Positions 20,599-30,306 are shown, numbered from the stretch's first letter. The stretch: DNA of 64,000 nt from Candidatus Sedimenticola sp. (ex Thyasira tokunagai) (GCA_037318855.1 CP134874.1:1-64000), one strand, 5' to 3'. The notes: generated from the sequence alone by a model not told the origin. Made by a program: numbers and translations.

Positions 20599-22143
20599 TT
20601 AGAGCGGAATATTGCCGTGCTTGCGCCAGGGGTTTTCCAACTCCTTGCCCTTAAGCATCGCCAGTGAGCGGCAGATGCGCTTACGAGTGCTGTGGGGCAT
20701 GATGACATCATCGATGAAACCACGGCTGCCGGCGACAAACGGATTGGCAAAGCGCTCACGATACTCATCGGTGCGCTGATCAATCTTCTCCTGATCACCC
20801 AGATCCTGGCGGAAGATAATCTCCACCGCACCCTTCGGCCCCATCACTGCAATCTCAGCGGTGGGCCAGGCGAAGTTAGCGTCACCACGCAGGTGTTTGG
20901 ATGACATCACATCGTAGGCACCGCCGTAGGCCTTGCGGGTAATCACGGTCACCTTGGGCACCGTCGCCTCGGCGTAGGCGTAGAGCAGTTTGGCACCGTG
21001 TTTGATGATGCCGCCGTACTCCTGGCTGGTGCCCGGCAGGAAGCCCGGCACATCCACCAGGGTGACCACCGGAATATTGAAGGCGTCGCAGAAGCGGACA
21101 AAACGGGCGGCCTTTTTTGATGAGTCGATATCGAGGCAGCCCGCCAACACCATCGGCTGATTGGCGACGATGCCGACGGTAGAGCCCTGCATCCGCGCCA
21201 TGCCGGTGATGATATTTGCGGCGTGATCGGGCTGGGTCTCGAAGAAGTCGCCATCATCTACCATCTTGTAGATCAGCTCTTTCATGTCGTAGGGCTTATT
21301 GGGATCCGCAGGCACCAGGGTGTCGAGAGAGGAGATTTTACGATCAGACGGATCATCCGTCGGCCACACCGGCGGCATCTCGCGGTTGTTGGCGGGCAGG
21401 AAGTTAACGAACCGACGCAACATCAGCAACGCCTCGACGTCGTTCTCAAATGCCAGATCGGCCACACTTGATTTGGTGGTGTGAGTAACGGCTCCGCCCA
21501 GCTCTTCCGCCGTCACCTCTTCGTGGGTTACGGTCTTCACCACATCGGGGCCGGTGACGAACATGTAGGAGCTATCCTTCACCATAAAGATAAAGTCGGT
21601 CATTGAGGGCGAGTAGACGGCTCCACCGGCACAGGGGCCCATGATCATAGAGATCTGCGGCACCACACCGGATGCGAGGACGTTGCGCTGAAACACATCG
21701 GCGTAACCACCGAGGGAGTCCACCCCCTCCTGGATACGGGCGCCGCCGGAGTCGTTGAGGCCCACCACCGGGGCACCCACCTTCATAGCGTGATCCATGA
21801 TCTTGCAGATCTTCTCGGCGTGGGAGGCAGAGAGGGAACCACCAAAGACGGTGAAGTCCTGACTGAAGACAAAGATCAGCCGACCACTGACGGTGCCGTA
21901 GCCGGTAACCACGCCGTCACCAGGCACCTTCTGCTGCTCCATACCGAAGTCGGTGCAACGGTGTTCGACAAACATATCCCACTCTTCAAAGCTGCCGGGA
22001 TCGAGAAACAGCTCAATCCGCTCACGGGCGGTAAGCTTACCCTTGGCGTGCTGCTTGTCGATACGCACCTGACCGCCGCCTATGCGGGCTGCCTGGCGAT
22101 GCTCTTCAAGCTGTTCAAGTATCTCTTGCATGGTTTTCTCCAA
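20599..22143 (-). CDS. pccB: Propionyl-CoA carboxylase beta subunit
   Basis: An intact 514-residue carboxyltransferase (ATG at 22143; a second Met at residue 5 is possible). Both crotonase-type halves are present: the N-terminal part with [20 protein letters not shown] and the C-terminal part with [23 protein letters not shown] and [15 protein letters not shown]. It transfers the carboxyl group from biotin on PccA to propionyl-CoA. It lies between mutase and GxxExxY/pccA, co-oriented. A block of repeats (22163-22425) separates it from the mutase, so transcription with prpE and mutase is likely but not certain. Confidence 0.95.
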   Translation of the reverse strand: MEKTMQEILEQLEEHRQAARIGGGQVRIDKQHAKGKLTARERIELFLDPGSFEEWDMFVEHRCTDFGMEQQKVPGDGVVTGYGTVSGRLIFVFSQDFTVFGGSLSASHAEKICKIMDHAMKVGAPVVGLNDSGGARIQEGVDSLGGYADVFQRNVLASGVVPQISMIMGPCAGGAVYSPSMTDFIFMVKDSSYMFVTGPDVVKTVTHEEVTAEELGGAVTHTTKSSVADLAFENDVEALLMLRRFVNFLPANNREMPPVWPTDDPSDRKISSLDTLVPADPNKPYDMKELIYKMVDDGDFFETQPDHAANIITGMARMQGSTVGIVANQPMVLAGCLDIDSSKKAARFVRFCDAFNIPVVTLVDVPGFLPGTSQEYGGIIKHGAKLLYAYAEATVPKVTVITRKAYGGAYDVMSSKHLRGDANFAWPTAEIAVMGPKGAVEIIFRQDLGDQEKIDQRTDEYRERFANPFVAGSRGFIDDVIMPHSTRKRICRSLAMLKGKELENPWRKHGNIPL

Positions 22144-22162
22144 CTCTTTGGGAGTTTCTCTC

Positions 22163-22425
22163 TTTCGACGCAGAGGTCGCTAAGTTCACGCTGAGAGCGC
22201 AGAGTCTTTGCATTACATGGAGGTAGATCATGCCGCCATCCCCTCTCCCTACGAGGGAGAGGGCTAGGGTGAGGGTGTATTAAATCAACAAGCCATCTGC
22301 TGATCCCCCTCACCCCAACCCTCTCCCCAAAGGGGGAGAGGGAGCTGGCTACTTCGGAATACCCTGTAATAACTCTGCGCCCTCTGCGTCTCCTCCGCGA
22401 TCTCCGCGTCCTTTAATTTCTACCG
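22163..22425. repeat. CGCAGAGG-type and CCCTCACCC palindromic repeats
   Basis: The 285-bp gap between pccB and mutase is filled by two dispersed repeats. The outer parts carry CGCAGAGGTCGCT and CTCTGCGTCTCC motifs. Nested inside (22230-22345) is a palindrome built from CCCTCTCCCTACGAGGGAGA and CCCCCTCACCCCAACCC. The inner type recurs at 34345-34455, the outer type at 24598-24762. Confidence 0.75.
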
Positions 22426-22427
22426 AA

Positions 22428-24575
22428 TCAATCACGCCTCTGGCGGATCAACTCCATCATTTCCGCCGCCGCCACCGGGATATTGGTGCCGGGGCCGTAG
22501 ACTGCCGATACGCCGGCAGCCAGTAGTTCATCGTAGTCCTGGGGGGGTATGACACCGCCACAGACCACCAGTACCTCTTCGGCACCCTCGGCCTTCAGTG
22601 CTTCTATCAACTGGGGCACCAAGGTTTTGTGTCCCGCCGCCAGTGACGAAACACCGACCACGTGGACATCGTTCTCCGCCGCCTGACGGGCCGCCTCTTC
22701 CGGTGTCTGGAAGAGCGGGCCGATATCGACATCGAAGCCGAGATCGGCAAAGGCGGTGGCGATCACCTTGGCGCCACGATCGTGACCATCCTGGCCCATC
22801 TTCACCACCAGCATACGTGGGCGGCGTCCCTCGGCTTCGGCAAAGGCCTCGACCTCCTGCTTGATCATCTCAAAACCCTCATCCCCCTGGTAGGCGGAAC
22901 CGTAAACACCGGAGACGGAGCGGGTTACGGCACGATGGCGGCCATAGACCTTCTCCAGGGCATCGGATATTTCACCCACCGTGGCCCGTTCACGGGCGGC
23001 ATCTACCGCCAGGGCAAGCAGATTACCCTCACCCGATTCTGCTGCCGCTGTCAGAGCGGCCAACGCCGCACCGCAGGCGGCATCGTTACGTGCTGCGCGA
23101 ATCTGCTGCAGACGTGCCACCTGAGACTCACGCACCACTGTGTTATCGATATCGAGAACATCGATCTCCGGCTCTTCCACCGGCTGGTATTTGTTGACGC
23201 CGACGATCACCTCTTCACCACGATCAACACGGGCCTGACGCCGTGCCGACGCCTCCTCGATACGCAGCTTCGGCATACCCGAGGCCACCGCCTTGGTCAT
23301 ACCGCCCATCTCCTCCACCTCATCGATCAGCTTGCGCGCCGCCTCGACCATGGAATGGGTGAGGCTCTCTACATAGTAGGAGCCGGCCAGAGGATCGACC
23401 ACCTTGGTGATACCCGTCTCCTCCTGAATCACCAGCTGGGTATTGCGGGCGATACGGGCGGAGGCATCGGTAGGCAGGGCCAGCGCCTCATCAAAGGCGT
23501 TGGTGTGCAGTGACTGGGTACCCCCCAGTACCGCCGCCATCGCCTCGATAGTGGTACGCATAATATTGTTGTAGGGGTCGGTGGCGGTAAGGCTGACACC
23601 GGAGGTCTGGCAGTGGGTGCGCAGCATGGTCGAGCGCGTATCCTTGGGCTGAAAGTGCTTCTCCATCAGCTCGGCCCATAGCAACCGGGCGGCGCGCAGC
23701 TTCGACACCTCCATAAAGAAGTTCATGCCGATGGCAAAGAAGAAAGAGAGACGGGGAGCAAACTGGTCTACATCCAACCCCTTGTCGATGGCCGCCCGTA
23801 CATACTCCAAACCGTCAGCGATGGTGAAGGCCAGCTCCTGAACACAGGTCGAGCCCGCCTCCTGCATGTGGTAGCCGGAGATGGAGACCGAGTTGAACTT
23901 GGGCATCTTACGAGCAGTGTAGTCGATGATATCGGCAACGATACGCATCGACGGCTCCGGCGGATAGATATAGGTGTTGCGCACCATAAACTCTTTGAGG
24001 ATATCGTTCTGCAGGGTGCCTGCCAGCTGCTCCGGTGTCACCCCCTGCTCCTCGGCGGCAACGATATATCCAGCCATCACCGGCAGTACCGCGCCGTTCA
24101 TGGTCATGGAGACCGACACCTTGTCGAGGGGAATATCCTGAAAGAGGATCTTCATATCCTCCACCGAATCGATAGCCACACCCGCCTTGCCCACATCACC
24201 CACCACCCGAGGATGGTCGGAGTCATAGCCACGATGGGTGGCAAGGTCGAAAGCCACCGAAAGCCCCTGCTGCCCGGCAGCCAGATTACGTTTATAGAAG
24301 GCGTTGGACTCCTCTGCGGTCGAAAAGCCTGCATACTGACGCACAGTCCAGGGACGCCCTGCATACATAGTCGCCCGGGGACCACGCATAAACGGAGCAA
24401 AGCCCGGCAGACTGTCGCTCTGCTCCAGCCCCTCCAGATCAGCCGCCGTATAGAGCGGCTTGACCGCGATCCCCTCCGGGGTTTGCCAGCTCAGCTCACT
24501 CAGGGGTCGGCCACGCAGCTCTTTTGTCGCCAGCGCTTTCCAGTCATCCAGATTCGGTTTCGACGAATCACTCAT
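22428..24575 (-). CDS. scpA: Methylmalonyl-CoA mutase
   Basis: A 715-residue single-chain mutase. The start is taken as the ATG at 24575 ([13 protein letters not shown]); the frame is open upstream to 24662 but that part is translated repeat sequence. It has an N-terminal TIM barrel ([44 protein letters not shown]) and a C-terminal cobalamin domain with DGHDRG, where His598 is the expected lower axial ligand. It isomerises (R)-methylmalonyl-CoA to succinyl-CoA with adenosylcobalamin, feeding propionate carbon into the TCA cycle. MeaB, its chaperone, is encoded downstream. Confidence 0.95.
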   Translation of the reverse strand: MSDSSKPNLDDWKALATKELRGRPLSELSWQTPEGIAVKPLYTAADLEGLEQSDSLPGFAPFMRGPRATMYAGRPWTVRQYAGFSTAEESNAFYKRNLAAGQQGLSVAFDLATHRGYDSDHPRVVGDVGKAGVAIDSVEDMKILFQDIPLDKVSVSMTMNGAVLPVMAGYIVAAEEQGVTPEQLAGTLQNDILKEFMVRNTYIYPPEPSMRIVADIIDYTARKMPKFNSVSISGYHMQEAGSTCVQELAFTIADGLEYVRAAIDKGLDVDQFAPRLSFFFAIGMNFFMEVSKLRAARLLWAELMEKHFQPKDTRSTMLRTHCQTSGVSLTATDPYNNIMRTTIEAMAAVLGGTQSLHTNAFDEALALPTDASARIARNTQLVIQEETGITKVVDPLAGSYYVESLTHSMVEAARKLIDEVEEMGGMTKAVASGMPKLRIEEASARRQARVDRGEEVIVGVNKYQPVEEPEIDVLDIDNTVVRESQVARLQQIRAARNDAACGAALAALTAAAESGEGNLLALAVDAARERATVGEISDALEKVYGRHRAVTRSVSGVYGSAYQGDEGFEMIKQEVEAFAEAEGRRPRMLVVKMGQDGHDRGAKVIATAFADLGFDVDIGPLFQTPEEAARQAAENDVHVVGVSSLAAGHKTLVPQLIEALKAEGAEEVLVVCGGVIPPQDYDELLAAGVSAVYGPGTNIPVAAAEMMELIRQRRD

Positions 24576-24597
24576 GGTATATCCAGGTTTTGAATAG

Positions 24598-24762
24598 ATT
24601 ACTCTTTGGACGCAGAGGTCGCTGAGTAGACGCAGAGGACGCAAGGTTTTTACTTCGCGCACGCAGGGTGGGCACTTAAAACGTGCCTACACCACCCGGT
24701 TGAAATAGATTTCCTCCGCGCCCTCTGCGTCTCCTCTGCGCCCTCCGCGTCCTGCTTTTCTG
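24598..24762. repeat. CGCAGAGG/CTCTGCG inverted repeat
   Basis: The gap between prpE and mutase starts with GGACGCAGAGGTCGCTGAG and ends with GCGCCCTCTGCGTCTCCTC, giving a large imperfect stem. It is the same family as the outer repeat at 22163-22425. Such a hairpin in mRNA could affect stability or read-through. Confidence 0.7.
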
Positions 24763-26652
24763 TTACTGCGCGTAGCCGATGGTTTTCAACGCCTCGGTGA
24801 TCTCGTCCAGGATGACAGGATCATCGATGGTCGCGGGCATCTTCCACTCCTGACTGTCAGCGATTTTTTTCATGGTGCCGCGCAGGATCTTGCCGGAGCG
24901 GGTCTTGGGCAGACGCGCCACCACCACCACTTTCTTGAACGCCGCCACCGGACCGATCTTTTCACGCACCAGAGCAACCGCCTCGGCAACAATCTCTTCA
25001 TGGGATTTATCAACCCCGGCGTTGAGTACGACCATGCCCACCGGCAGCTCGCCCTTGAGCTGATCGGCGGCACCGATCACTGCGCACTCGGCGATATCGG
25101 GATGGGAGGTGAGCACCTCCTCCATGCCACCGGTGGAGAGGCGATGGCCGGCAACATTGATGATGTCGTCGATGCGGCTCATGATCCAGAGATAGCCATC
25201 CTCATCCTTATACCCGGCGTCACCGGAAAGATAGTAACCTTCATTGGCGCTGAGATAGGACTCGATATAACGTTCATCGTTCTGCCACAGGGTCGGCAGG
25301 CAGCCCGGAGGCATCGGCAGCTTGACCATGATGCGGCCGATCTCACCCGGTGTCTCTTCGTTGCCGTTCTCATCGAGAACGCGCACGTCGAAGCCGGGAA
25401 CACAAACCGTGGGAGAGCCGGGCTTCACCGGCAGCGCCTCGATACCCAGGCAGTTGGCGGCGATGCCCCAACCGGTCTCGGTCTGCCACCAGTGATCAAT
25501 TACCGGCACCTTCAGCTGATTCTCAGCCCAGGCCAGGGTGTCAGGGTCGCAACGCTCACCCGCCAGGAACAGCGCTTCAAAACGGGACATATCATATTTT
25601 TTCAGATACTCCGCCGTGGGATCTTCACGCTTGATCGCTCTAAACGCAGTCGGCGCGGTAAACATCACCCTCACCCCATGCTCGGAGATCACCCGCCAGA
25701 AGGCGCCGGGATCAGGTGTGCCGATGGGTTTGCCCTCGAACATGATAGTGGTGCAGCCGTGCAGCAGCGGTGCGTAGACGATATAGGAGTGGCCCACCAC
25801 CCAACCCACATCCGAAGCCGCCCAGTAGACATCACCGGGATCAACGTTATAGATGTTCTTCATGGTCCACTTCATGGCAACGGCATGACCGCCGTTATCA
25901 CGCACCACCCCTTTGGGGATGCCGGTGGTGCCCGAGGTGTAGAGAATATAGAGGGGATCGGTAGCGGCCACTGGAACACAGTCGGCAGGCTCAGCGGCGT
26001 CAGCCCCCTCCTGCCAGTCGATATCCCTTCCAGGCTGCATAGCAGCCTCGGCCTGGGGGCGCTGATAGATGATGGTGTGATCCGGCTTATGAGCAGCGAA
26101 CTCAATCGCCTCGTCGAGCAGGGGCTTGTACTCGATCACCCGCGCACCCTCAATACCGCAGGAGGCGGAGACGATGGCCTTGGGCTTGGCGTCGTCGATA
26201 CGGGTGGCCAGTTCTTTGGCGGCAAAACCGCCGAACACCACCGAGTGAATGGCGCCTATACGAGCACATGCAAGCATGGCGATGGCCGCCTCCGGAATCA
26301 TCGGCATATAGACGATCACCCGATCACCCTTGCCGACACCCTGAGCTTTCATCAGGCCGGCAAACTTGGCTACGGTGTCACGCAGTTCACGGTAGCTGTA
26401 GGTTTTTTTGCTGTTGGTCACCGGACTGTCGTAGATCAGCGCCGCCTGGTCGGCACGCCCTGAATCGACATGACGATCCAGTGCGTTATAACAGGTATTG
26501 AGTTCACCACCGGCAAACCATTGGTAGAATGGCTTGTTGGAGTCGTCGAGCACCTTATCCCACGGTTTGTACCAATCAATATCCGCTGCGGCCTCTGCCC
26601 AAAAACCCTCAGGATCTTCCATCGAACGCGTATAGATCTCTTCGTAGCTCAT
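24763..26652 (-). CDS. prpE: Propionyl-CoA synthetase
   Basis: An intact acyl-CoA synthetase of 629 residues from the ATG at 26652 (MSYEEIYTRSMED), which has GGAAGAG at suitable spacing; a GTG five codons upstream is less likely. ANL-family motifs are complete: YTSGTTGIPKGVVRD, WWQTETGWGIAAN, YLSGDAGYKDEDGY and the catalytic lysine (about K588) in TRSGKILRGTM. The PrpE-type length and GDVYWAASDVGWVVGH fit propionyl-CoA synthetase rather than general acetyl-CoA synthetase. It activates propionate with ATP and CoA and is the first gene of the propionate block. Confidence 0.93.
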   Translation of the reverse strand: MSYEEIYTRSMEDPEGFWAEAAADIDWYKPWDKVLDDSNKPFYQWFAGGELNTCYNALDRHVDSGRADQAALIYDSPVTNSKKTYSYRELRDTVAKFAGLMKAQGVGKGDRVIVYMPMIPEAAIAMLACARIGAIHSVVFGGFAAKELATRIDDAKPKAIVSASCGIEGARVIEYKPLLDEAIEFAAHKPDHTIIYQRPQAEAAMQPGRDIDWQEGADAAEPADCVPVAATDPLYILYTSGTTGIPKGVVRDNGGHAVAMKWTMKNIYNVDPGDVYWAASDVGWVVGHSYIVYAPLLHGCTTIMFEGKPIGTPDPGAFWRVISEHGVRVMFTAPTAFRAIKREDPTAEYLKKYDMSRFEALFLAGERCDPDTLAWAENQLKVPVIDHWWQTETGWGIAANCLGIEALPVKPGSPTVCVPGFDVRVLDENGNEETPGEIGRIMVKLPMPPGCLPTLWQNDERYIESYLSANEGYYLSGDAGYKDEDGYLWIMSRIDDIINVAGHRLSTGGMEEVLTSHPDIAECAVIGAADQLKGELPVGMVVLNAGVDKSHEEIVAEAVALVREKIGPVAAFKKVVVVARLPKTRSGKILRGTMKKIADSQEWKMPATIDDPVILDEITEALKTIGYAQ

Positions 26653-26675
26653 CTTTTTCTCTTCCACGGTGGTAT

Positions 26676-26732
26676 TTATAGTTCGACCGACGCGATGATC
26701 CTCTTCGCCAGGCCACCTGCAAAGTAGTTCAT
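26676..26732 (-). CDS. Possible 18-residue leader peptide upstream of prpE
   Basis: A short frame, MNYFAGGLAKRIIASVEL, begins at 26732 after a strong ribosome site (AAAGGAG, five bases before the ATG) and stops 23 bases before the prpE ATG. The site is stronger than that of prpE itself. It could be a leader peptide that couples translation to prpE, or the surviving N-terminus of a lost gene. Real translation is unproven. Confidence 0.4.
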   Translation of the reverse strand: MNYFAGGLAKRIIASVEL

Positions 26733-26745
26733 TTTTACTCCTTTC

Positions 26746-26759
26746 TTACGTTTACGTAA
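26746..26759. promoter_or_regulatory. TTACGT-TT-ACGTAA inverted repeat
   Basis: A 14-bp inverted repeat with perfect 6-bp arms lies 14 bases upstream of the leader ATG and its ribosome site. From memory, LiuR-type MerR regulators of branched-chain amino acid and acyl-CoA catabolism recognise ACGT-containing palindromes of this kind, which would suit a propionyl-CoA operon. The regulator assignment is inference. Confidence 0.5.
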
Positions 26760-26841
26760 AGAGTAATTTTCATTCTAACTGCCTATTTTTTAGTCTGTTT
26801 TTATAATTACACTGCTAAATCATGGTTTTCCCGAATATCTG

Positions 26842-26861
26842 CTAATTTGTTAACAAATTAG
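26842..26861. promoter_or_regulatory. 20-bp perfect palindrome, likely operator
   Basis: CTAATTTGTTAACAAATTAG is a perfect palindrome in the AT-rich gap between prpE and the gene at 26936. Perfect symmetry at this length is unlikely by chance and is typical of a dimeric repressor or activator site. It could also be a bidirectional hairpin, although no T tract follows. Confidence 0.5.
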
Positions 26862-26935
26862 ACTGCTCAATGTAAATGTTCACAGTCACTCAGAAGTCTG
26901 TCCTATAGTTAGATACACAGAAAAAATTATGTGGT

Positions 26936-27181
26936 TTGCGGGCCAATAAACTTAATCTATGCCAACCAAAGAAGAAAAGACAGGCCCTAGGCCTAGCCAA
27001 ACAGCTGGAGCGCAACGGTCGCCTGCCGCCCGGACTGGAGAAACGCGATCTGCCAAACGACCTGGAACGAATGCTGCCGGCACGCAGTGACGAATACAAA
27101 AGGGTAGTGATTGACAGCGATGTTTTGCTGATTGAGGAGGCTACCGGATTAATCCTCGATATCCTCAAGGATGTACTTTAG
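26936..27181 (+). CDS. RcnB/CigR-like C-terminal domain, possibly truncated
   Basis: An 81-residue frame whose last 65 residues fit the C-terminal part of small periplasmic proteins of the CigR/RcnB type: LAKQLERNGRLPPGLEKRDLP, then YKRVVIDSDVLLIEEATGLI and LDILKDVL. The first 15 residues show no secretion signal, although such proteins are normally exported. The original start and signal peptide have therefore probably been lost by a frameshift upstream. It precedes the CBS-domain gene by 54 bases and could be co-transcribed. Function unknown. Confidence 0.5.
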   Translation: MRANKLNLCQPKKKRQALGLAKQLERNGRLPPGLEKRDLPNDLERMLPARSDEYKRVVIDSDVLLIEEATGLILDILKDVL

Positions 27182-27235
27182 GGAGCATTGCCTATACTTG
27201 CACCTATGTAACCTTAAATTAAGGAGGAGAACATC

Positions 27236-27664
27236 ATGAAACTGAAGGAGGTACTGGAGGGTAAATCCAGCGATGTGGTCTCGGCCACACCCGGCATAAG
27301 CGTTCTTGACGGGATTCAGCTGATGTGTGACAAAAAAGTAGGCTCGGTAATGGTCATCACGGAAAGCGGTGATCTGCAGGGCATACTCACAGAGCGCGAT
27401 ATTCTCAGCTTCTGCGCCGAGCGCAACGGTGACATCACCGGTGCCACTATCGATGATGCGATGACTCATCACATTATCATCGCCACCTTGGATACCAGCG
27501 TTGAAGAGGCGATGACAATGATGACCAACCACCGTTTTCGCCACCTGCCGATCATGGAAGACGGCAAGCCGGTTGCTATTGTCTCTATAGGCGACCTGGT
27601 GAAGGCAAAGCTGAAAGATATGTCAGTGGAGGTAAAATATCTGCGCGATTACATCAACACCTGA
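27236..27664 (+). CDS. CBS-domain protein
   Basis: An intact 142-residue protein made of two CBS domains: residues 10-65 (DGIQLMCDKKVGSVMVI, GILTERDIL) and 75-130 (SVEEAMTMMTNHRFRHLPI, AIVSIGDLVK). A strong ribosome site (AAGGAGGAG) lies 7 bases before the ATG. CBS pairs bind adenine nucleotides and often sense energy state; stand-alone forms have no assigned partner here. The protein is cytoplasmic. Confidence 0.92.
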   Translation: MKLKEVLEGKSSDVVSATPGISVLDGIQLMCDKKVGSVMVITESGDLQGILTERDILSFCAERNGDITGATIDDAMTHHIIIATLDTSVEEAMTMMTNHRFRHLPIMEDGKPVAIVSIGDLVKAKLKDMSVEVKYLRDYINT

Positions 27665-27734
27665 TGAGCCGCACCTGGAAATAGTCGCTCCTACTCCACA
27701 ATAGCCGGTATATTAAGTAACTTCTGAGCAATAC

Positions 27735-27812
27735 CGGGGTTGGCAAGTGCAACCCAGGCTACGACCTCCTAATACTGGGTAGCCTGGGCTGAGCTTGCGA
27801 AACCCGGGGATA
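27735..27812. repeat. GTAGCCTGGG-type palindromic repeat
   Basis: CGGGGTTGG and CAACCCAGGCTAC on the left pair with GTAGCCTGGGCT and AAACCCGGGG on the right, forming a long imperfect hairpin. This resembles a widespread intergenic palindrome family with consensus GTAGCCTGGG...AACCCGGG in gammaproteobacteria. Confidence 0.75.
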
Positions 27813-27873
27813 ATCCTGAATTAATAAACACCGACCGTCGATCAAGCGGGATGGCTACATTTCACCCTTAACT

Positions 27874-28536
27874 ATGACACGTAACGTTCTCCTGCTCCTG
27901 ACGGCTTTAATTGCCCTTACTACAACAACGTCTACACACAGCGAGGAGCAGTACAGGTTTCGTGAATACTTCGAGACCTTGCCCTTGTTCTGGGATGTGA
28001 TTTACGCAAAGGGAGGCGAGACTCTCTACTGCGGTAAGAAATTCGGGTCACGCCGGGGACGCGGCATTAATATCGAGCATGTATTCCCCATGGCTTGGGC
28101 GATGCGTGCCGAAGGGTGCCGCAGTCGCAAGTCATGCCGTAAACACAGCCCCCGTTTCAATCGTATCGAGGCGGATATGCACAATCTTTATCCGGCACGC
28201 CAGGAGATCAATAAAGCACGCAGCAGCATCCCCTTCGGCATTATAAAGGGTGAGCAACGACAATTCGGGCGCTGCGATTTTGAGGTAGACGAGCGCCGAC
28301 ACAAGGTGGAGCCAAAGCCTGAGGCACGGGGCAATATCGCCCGCGCCATGTTTCACATGCACGACAGCTATGGAATGAAGATCTTTCGAAGCCAGGGAAA
28401 ACTATTAAAACAGTGGCACCGGCAGGACCCGCCGGATGAAGAGGAGAAACAGCGCAACAACCGTATCGGCAAGTTGCAGGGTACCCGCAACCGCTTTATC
28501 GATAAGCCATTGGCGGCGGATAATCTGAGATTTTAA
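27874..28536 (+). CDS. endA: Endonuclease I (EndA family), secreted
   Basis: An intact 220-residue protein with an N-terminal secretion signal (residues 1-22: MTRNVLLLLTALIALTTTTS). It shows the endonuclease I core: RGINIEHVFPMAWAMRA with the catalytic His, RIEADMHNLYPARQEINKAR with the metal-binding Asn, and the final NIARAMFHMHDSYG. These beta-beta-alpha-metal nucleases degrade DNA in the periplasm or outside the cell for nutrient recovery. Six Cys residues probably form disulfides. A hairpin at 28539-28562 follows the stop. Confidence 0.93.
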   Translation: MTRNVLLLLTALIALTTTTSTHSEEQYRFREYFETLPLFWDVIYAKGGETLYCGKKFGSRRGRGINIEHVFPMAWAMRAEGCRSRKSCRKHSPRFNRIEADMHNLYPARQEINKARSSIPFGIIKGEQRQFGRCDFEVDERRHKVEPKPEARGNIARAMFHMHDSYGMKIFRSQGKLLKQWHRQDPPDEEEKQRNNRIGKLQGTRNRFIDKPLAADNLRF

Positions 28537-28538
28537 AA

Positions 28539-28562
28539 GCGCAGAACGGGTGCATTCTGCGC
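28539..28562 (+). terminator. Hairpin after endA
   Basis: GCGCAGAA and TTCTGCGC form a perfect 8-bp stem around an 8-base loop just after the stop codon. No T tract follows, so termination may be weak or Rho-assisted. Confidence 0.45.
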
Positions 28563-28620
28563 CTCTAAACGAGATAAGCGTTCTGTGTGGTGCTCGGGCT
28601 CTATTTATCCAGGCACACAC

Positions 28621-28872
28621 TCACTCCTCATTACCCGCATCTGAGATATTGGTAGCCGCCAATTCGCGCGCCTTTACTTCATCCGGCGCACACTCTCCGC
28701 ACAGAAAATCCCACGCACTGCTTCCGTCATAAAGAGGCACACCAACAAATCGCCATCCAGCCTCACGCCTAAACTCCCTCTCACAGCACGAGCATTTTTG
28801 CCAGAGGAAAAGCGGCCACGCTCTGTATATACCGCCTGCGTATCGATCATTTATCTTAGGTATTTTTCCCAT
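28621..28872 (-). CDS. Small zinc-ribbon-like hypothetical protein
   Basis: An 83-residue frame with two CxxC pairs (C27/C30 and C58/C61) in WQKCSCCEREF and FLCGECAPDE, spaced as in a small treble-clef or zinc-ribbon fold. The composition is protein-like. No family was recognised, and the gene faces endA. Metal binding is inferred from the cysteine spacing only. Confidence 0.5.
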   Translation of the reverse strand: MGKIPKINDRYAGGIYRAWPLFLWQKCSCCEREFRREAGWRFVGVPLYDGSSAWDFLCGECAPDEVKARELAATNISDAGNEE

Positions 28873-29260
28873 CTCACTGCCCCACAGTGGCGCTACTGGG
28901 CAACTTCAAGTCGGTCATCACGCCACAAACTATAGACACTATAGATTCTATACCCATATAACCTGATTTATATAGAAGATTTTAGCTCCCTAACATAACG
29001 GAGCAAAGCATCAAGTGGTTAAACCTAGATTCCGCAGTTGACCGCTCCATTCTGAGGCTATGTTGCTGATATGAAAACCATTGATATCAATTTACACTTT
29101 CACCTACCGGGTGAGCCACGCTACGGGGTGAATTGCACGCTTGCGGAGGCGCATGACGGCGTTACAACTCCTTGGAATAGAATAACTATTACGCGTCGTT
29201 GTGCCTTGCCCTGCACCCCCGCAAACGCACACTTCACCCCATCCAACTGCGGATTCTAGG
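28873..29260. other. Intergenic region
   Basis: About 390 bases without a supportable gene. It contains AT-rich symmetrical stretches (ACTATAGACACTATAG near 28928) that might be a promoter for the 28872 gene. Confidence 0.35.
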
Positions 29261-29866
29261 TTAAAGCTGTCTGAGTATCTTCTGAGCATCCAGATAGTTG
29301 TGCTCAATCCGCGTGAAACCAGCGCCCTCCTGCAGTACCAGCGATGGAAAACCACTCACTCCCATGGCACGCCCTTGAGCCATTTCACGCTCCAGCCGCC
29401 GCCGAGTGGCTGCTGACTGCAGCTGTTCAGCAAAACGATCACCATCCAATCCGATCTCTTGTGCCATGGCCATCAATGTCCCACTGTCTGAGGGGTTACG
29501 CGCATGCAGATAGTAGCCGTGCTGTATCGCTTCAATCATCGGCTCTTCAAATGCCAATCCCTGCTCCCGGGCCGCAATCACCCCCCGGCAAGCGGGCCAG
29601 GTTGAGCGCCTGGGTTGGCAAAGCTCCCAGAAATCAAAATTGAAGACAGCTCCGGGTACCTGCTGCTCAATGGTGCGCCAGGTCTTTTGCAGATAGCTCT
29701 GCATTGTCTTGGGCATAGGTTCGTCACTGTCTACCGCCAGACCACCAAGGAGCCGCCGAGGCGTGACTGTAGCCGGCAGGCTGCGCACAAGTTCCAACCA
29801 TATGGGACGAAAAGCCCAGCACCAGGAACACATAGGGTCATGGACATAGTAGAGGATCTTCTGCAT
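29261..29866 (-). CDS. DsbA-family thioredoxin-fold protein
   Basis: 201 residues from the ATG at 29866 (MQKILYYVHDPMCSWCW); a TTG eight codons upstream also lies in frame. The active-site CSWC (residues 13-16) and the cis-proline loop GVSGFPSLV identify a DsbA/FrnE-like fold with helical insertion. There is no signal peptide, so it is probably cytoplasmic, unlike classical DsbA. It lies 20 bases after the DUF420 gene in the same orientation. The role is likely disulfide or glutathione-linked redox chemistry. Confidence 0.88.
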   Translation of the reverse strand: MQKILYYVHDPMCSWCWAFRPIWLELVRSLPATVTPRRLLGGLAVDSDEPMPKTMQSYLQKTWRTIEQQVPGAVFNFDFWELCQPRRSTWPACRGVIAAREQGLAFEEPMIEAIQHGYYLHARNPSDSGTLMAMAQEIGLDGDRFAEQLQSAATRRRLEREMAQGRAMGVSGFPSLVLQEGAGFTRIEHNYLDAQKILRQL

Positions 29867-29886
29867 CGCCTCTTTCAACCCAGGGC

Positions 29887-30306
29887 TCAATAGAAGAGGA
29901 ACGCATTAACAATTCCGCCTAAATGGGTGAACACCCAAAGGGGTATCAATACCCGGCCATAAACCTTGTGATATCGATTGAAGTGCGAAGAGCGCTCCGG
30001 ATGCATCTTTTGGCGCCAGCGAGCAAGCACCAACAAGGTAGCACCGATCAACGGCAGCAATGCCACTGAACCGTGGAGGGCGATCCACCAGATATACTCA
30101 GGCGGCACATGGGGAACCAGTCCGGGATAGCGGTAACGGAGCAGATAGAGGGCAATAAAGGCCCAGGCGGCCAGCATCAGTACCGCCATGATGCGCCCAT
30201 GGCGCTCAAAATCACTGCTACGGGCAGCGCGCCAGGCAATGAACAACAGCACCAGCGCCACCACCGCCCACACCGACCCGGCATAGAGAAAAATCCACTG
30301 CATCAT
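29887..30306 (-). CDS. DUF420-like membrane protein
   Basis: 139 residues with four predicted transmembrane helices (about 5-25, 38-58, 72-94, 118-137). His residues sit near the helix ends (PHVPPEYIWWIALHGSVAL, NRYHKVYGRVLIPLW, THLGGI), as in DUF420 proteins. Related proteins (CtaM) help cytochrome oxidase assembly, but this is not shown here. Its start overlaps the stop of a small upstream frame (TGATG). Confidence 0.75.
   Translation of the reverse strand: MMQWIFLYAGSVWAVVALVLLFIAWRAARSSDFERHGRIMAVLMLAAWAFIALYLLRYRYPGLVPHVPPEYIWWIALHGSVALLPLIGATLLVLARWRQKMHPERSSHFNRYHKVYGRVLIPLWVFTHLGGIVNAFLFY

Noticed and set aside
22144..22313. Upstream extensions of pccB and mutase frames into the repeats
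   Set aside because: The extended residues are translated CGCAGAGG repeats; the internal ATGs match the family starts.
25000..26463. A 487-residue plus-strand frame opposite prpE
   Set aside because: Antisense shadow of the GC-rich prpE gene with no recognisable domain.
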